A DNA stretch of 6,308 nucleotides from contig JANYBR010000526.1 in the NCBI GenBank assembly GCA_025360685.1, positions 1-6,308 of the forward strand, read 5' to 3'. Origin of the DNA: Pseudomonadota bacterium. Its GTDB lineage: Bacteria; Pseudomonadota; Alphaproteobacteria; Micropepsales; Micropepsaceae. A program made the position numbers and the translations under genes. The notes under the pieces were generated by a model. It did no database searches and had not been told where the DNA came from. It was given only the letters and a program-made list of their open reading frames with translations. The first letter of the stretch is position 1, and each line of letters opens with the position of its first letter. Below are positions 5,803 through 6,308 of the stretch, piece after piece.

Positions 5803-6308
5803 CTAGTTGCGCTTCGGAATCACCACGTCCAGGTGTTCATACCCTTTCACGAATGTCGAATAGGACCGCTTGGGTTCTCCGACCATCTCGATCACGGGGA
5901 AGCGCTTCATGATTTCTTCCCAAATGATCTGCAGCTGCAGTTCGGCGAGCCGGTTGCCGACGCAGCGATGGATGCCAAAGCCGAAAGAGATGTGACGGCG
6001 GGGGTGTTCGCGGTCTATGACGTAGTCGTTGGGCCGCTCGATTACGTCTTCGTCGCGGTTGCCCGAGACGTACCACATGACAACTTTGTCGCCCTTTTTG
6101 ATCTTCTTGCCTTTGAACTCGCTGTCAGAGATTGCTGTACGGCGCATATGGGCAAGCGGTGTCTGCCAGCGGATCGTCTCTGACACCATGCTCGAGATCA
6201 GCTCGGGGTTGGCCCGCAGCTTGGCGTATTGTTCCGGGTTCTGGTTTAGCGCTACCACGCTGCCGGTGATCGTGTTGCGCGTGGTGTCGTTGCCACCGAC
6301 TGTGAGCA
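5803..6308 (-). CDS. Cytochrome P450, CYP153-like alkane hydroxylase, N-terminus beyond window
   Basis: The C-terminal 167 residues are visible, ending at TAG 5805-5803; the frame stays open to the right edge. Motifs in order: I-helix oxygen-activation segment VGGNDTTR (visible residues 3-10), K-helix ETIR (43-46, the ExxR motif), and the heme loop FGFGIHRCVG with the proximal Cys at visible residue 115. The run IRWQTPLAHMRRTA and the segments KGDKVVMWYVSGNRDE and GNRLAELQL are characteristic of CYP153 enzymes, soluble bacterial P450s that hydroxylate the terminal carbon of medium-chain alkanes and fatty acids using ferredoxin and ferredoxin reductase. Those partners are not in the window and may lie to the right. 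The diiron gene follows downstream. The P450 call is certain; the CYP153 assignment is strong from remembered motifs, and the substrate is inferred. Confidence 0.93.
   Translation of the reverse strand, partial: LTVGGNDTTRNTITGSVVALNQNPEQYAKLRANPELISSMVSETIRWQTPLAHMRRTAISDSEFKGKKIKKGDKVVMWYVSGNRDEDVIERPNDYVIDREHPRRHISFGFGIHRCVGNRLAELQLQIIWEEIMKRFPVIEMVGEPKRSYSTFVKGYEHLDVVIPKRN

Overview
The window joins two kinds of DNA. The left third (about 1-2210) is the end of an integrated mobile element. The rest (from about 2211) reads like resident chromosome of a high-GC proteobacterium. A gammaproteobacterial hydrocarbon or lipid degrader is my best guess, from the CYP153-type P450, the style of the intergenic repeat and the tRNA-Thr form. 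The taxonomy is inference and weak.

Element side: a leftward gene of unknown function (from 661 off the left edge) and a rightward pair diverge from a 200-base control region (662-861). That region carries a strong dyad, two 17-base arms with one mismatch at 714-763. The rightward pair is a small helix-turn-helix, excisionase-like protein (862-1197) and a tyrosine recombinase/integrase (1071-2126). Their reading frames overlap by 127 bases. The integrase points at the element edge, where a 45-base 3' fragment of a tRNA-Thr(GGT) gene begins exactly in the anticodon loop (2211-2255). This is the footprint expected when a tyrosine integrase crosses over in a tRNA anticodon loop. The intact tRNA-Thr should lie beyond the left edge of the window, at the element's other end.

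Chromosome side: 2256-2540 has no convincing gene. A strong Shine-Dalgarno then leads into a secreted beta-propeller protein (2541-4430). Convergent with it is a leftward pair that may form an operon: a CYP153-family cytochrome P450 (5803 off the right edge; I-helix through heme-Cys region and C-terminus visible), then a ferritin-like diiron protein (5701-4562). The 101-base gap between them holds a REP-like inverted pair of a 24-base unit, which could form a 12-bp hairpin in the mRNA.

The least-described items are the unknown leftward cargo gene, the dyad in the control region, a tRNA-like relic just left of the attachment site, and the coupling of a P450 hydroxylase with a diiron ferritin-like protein.
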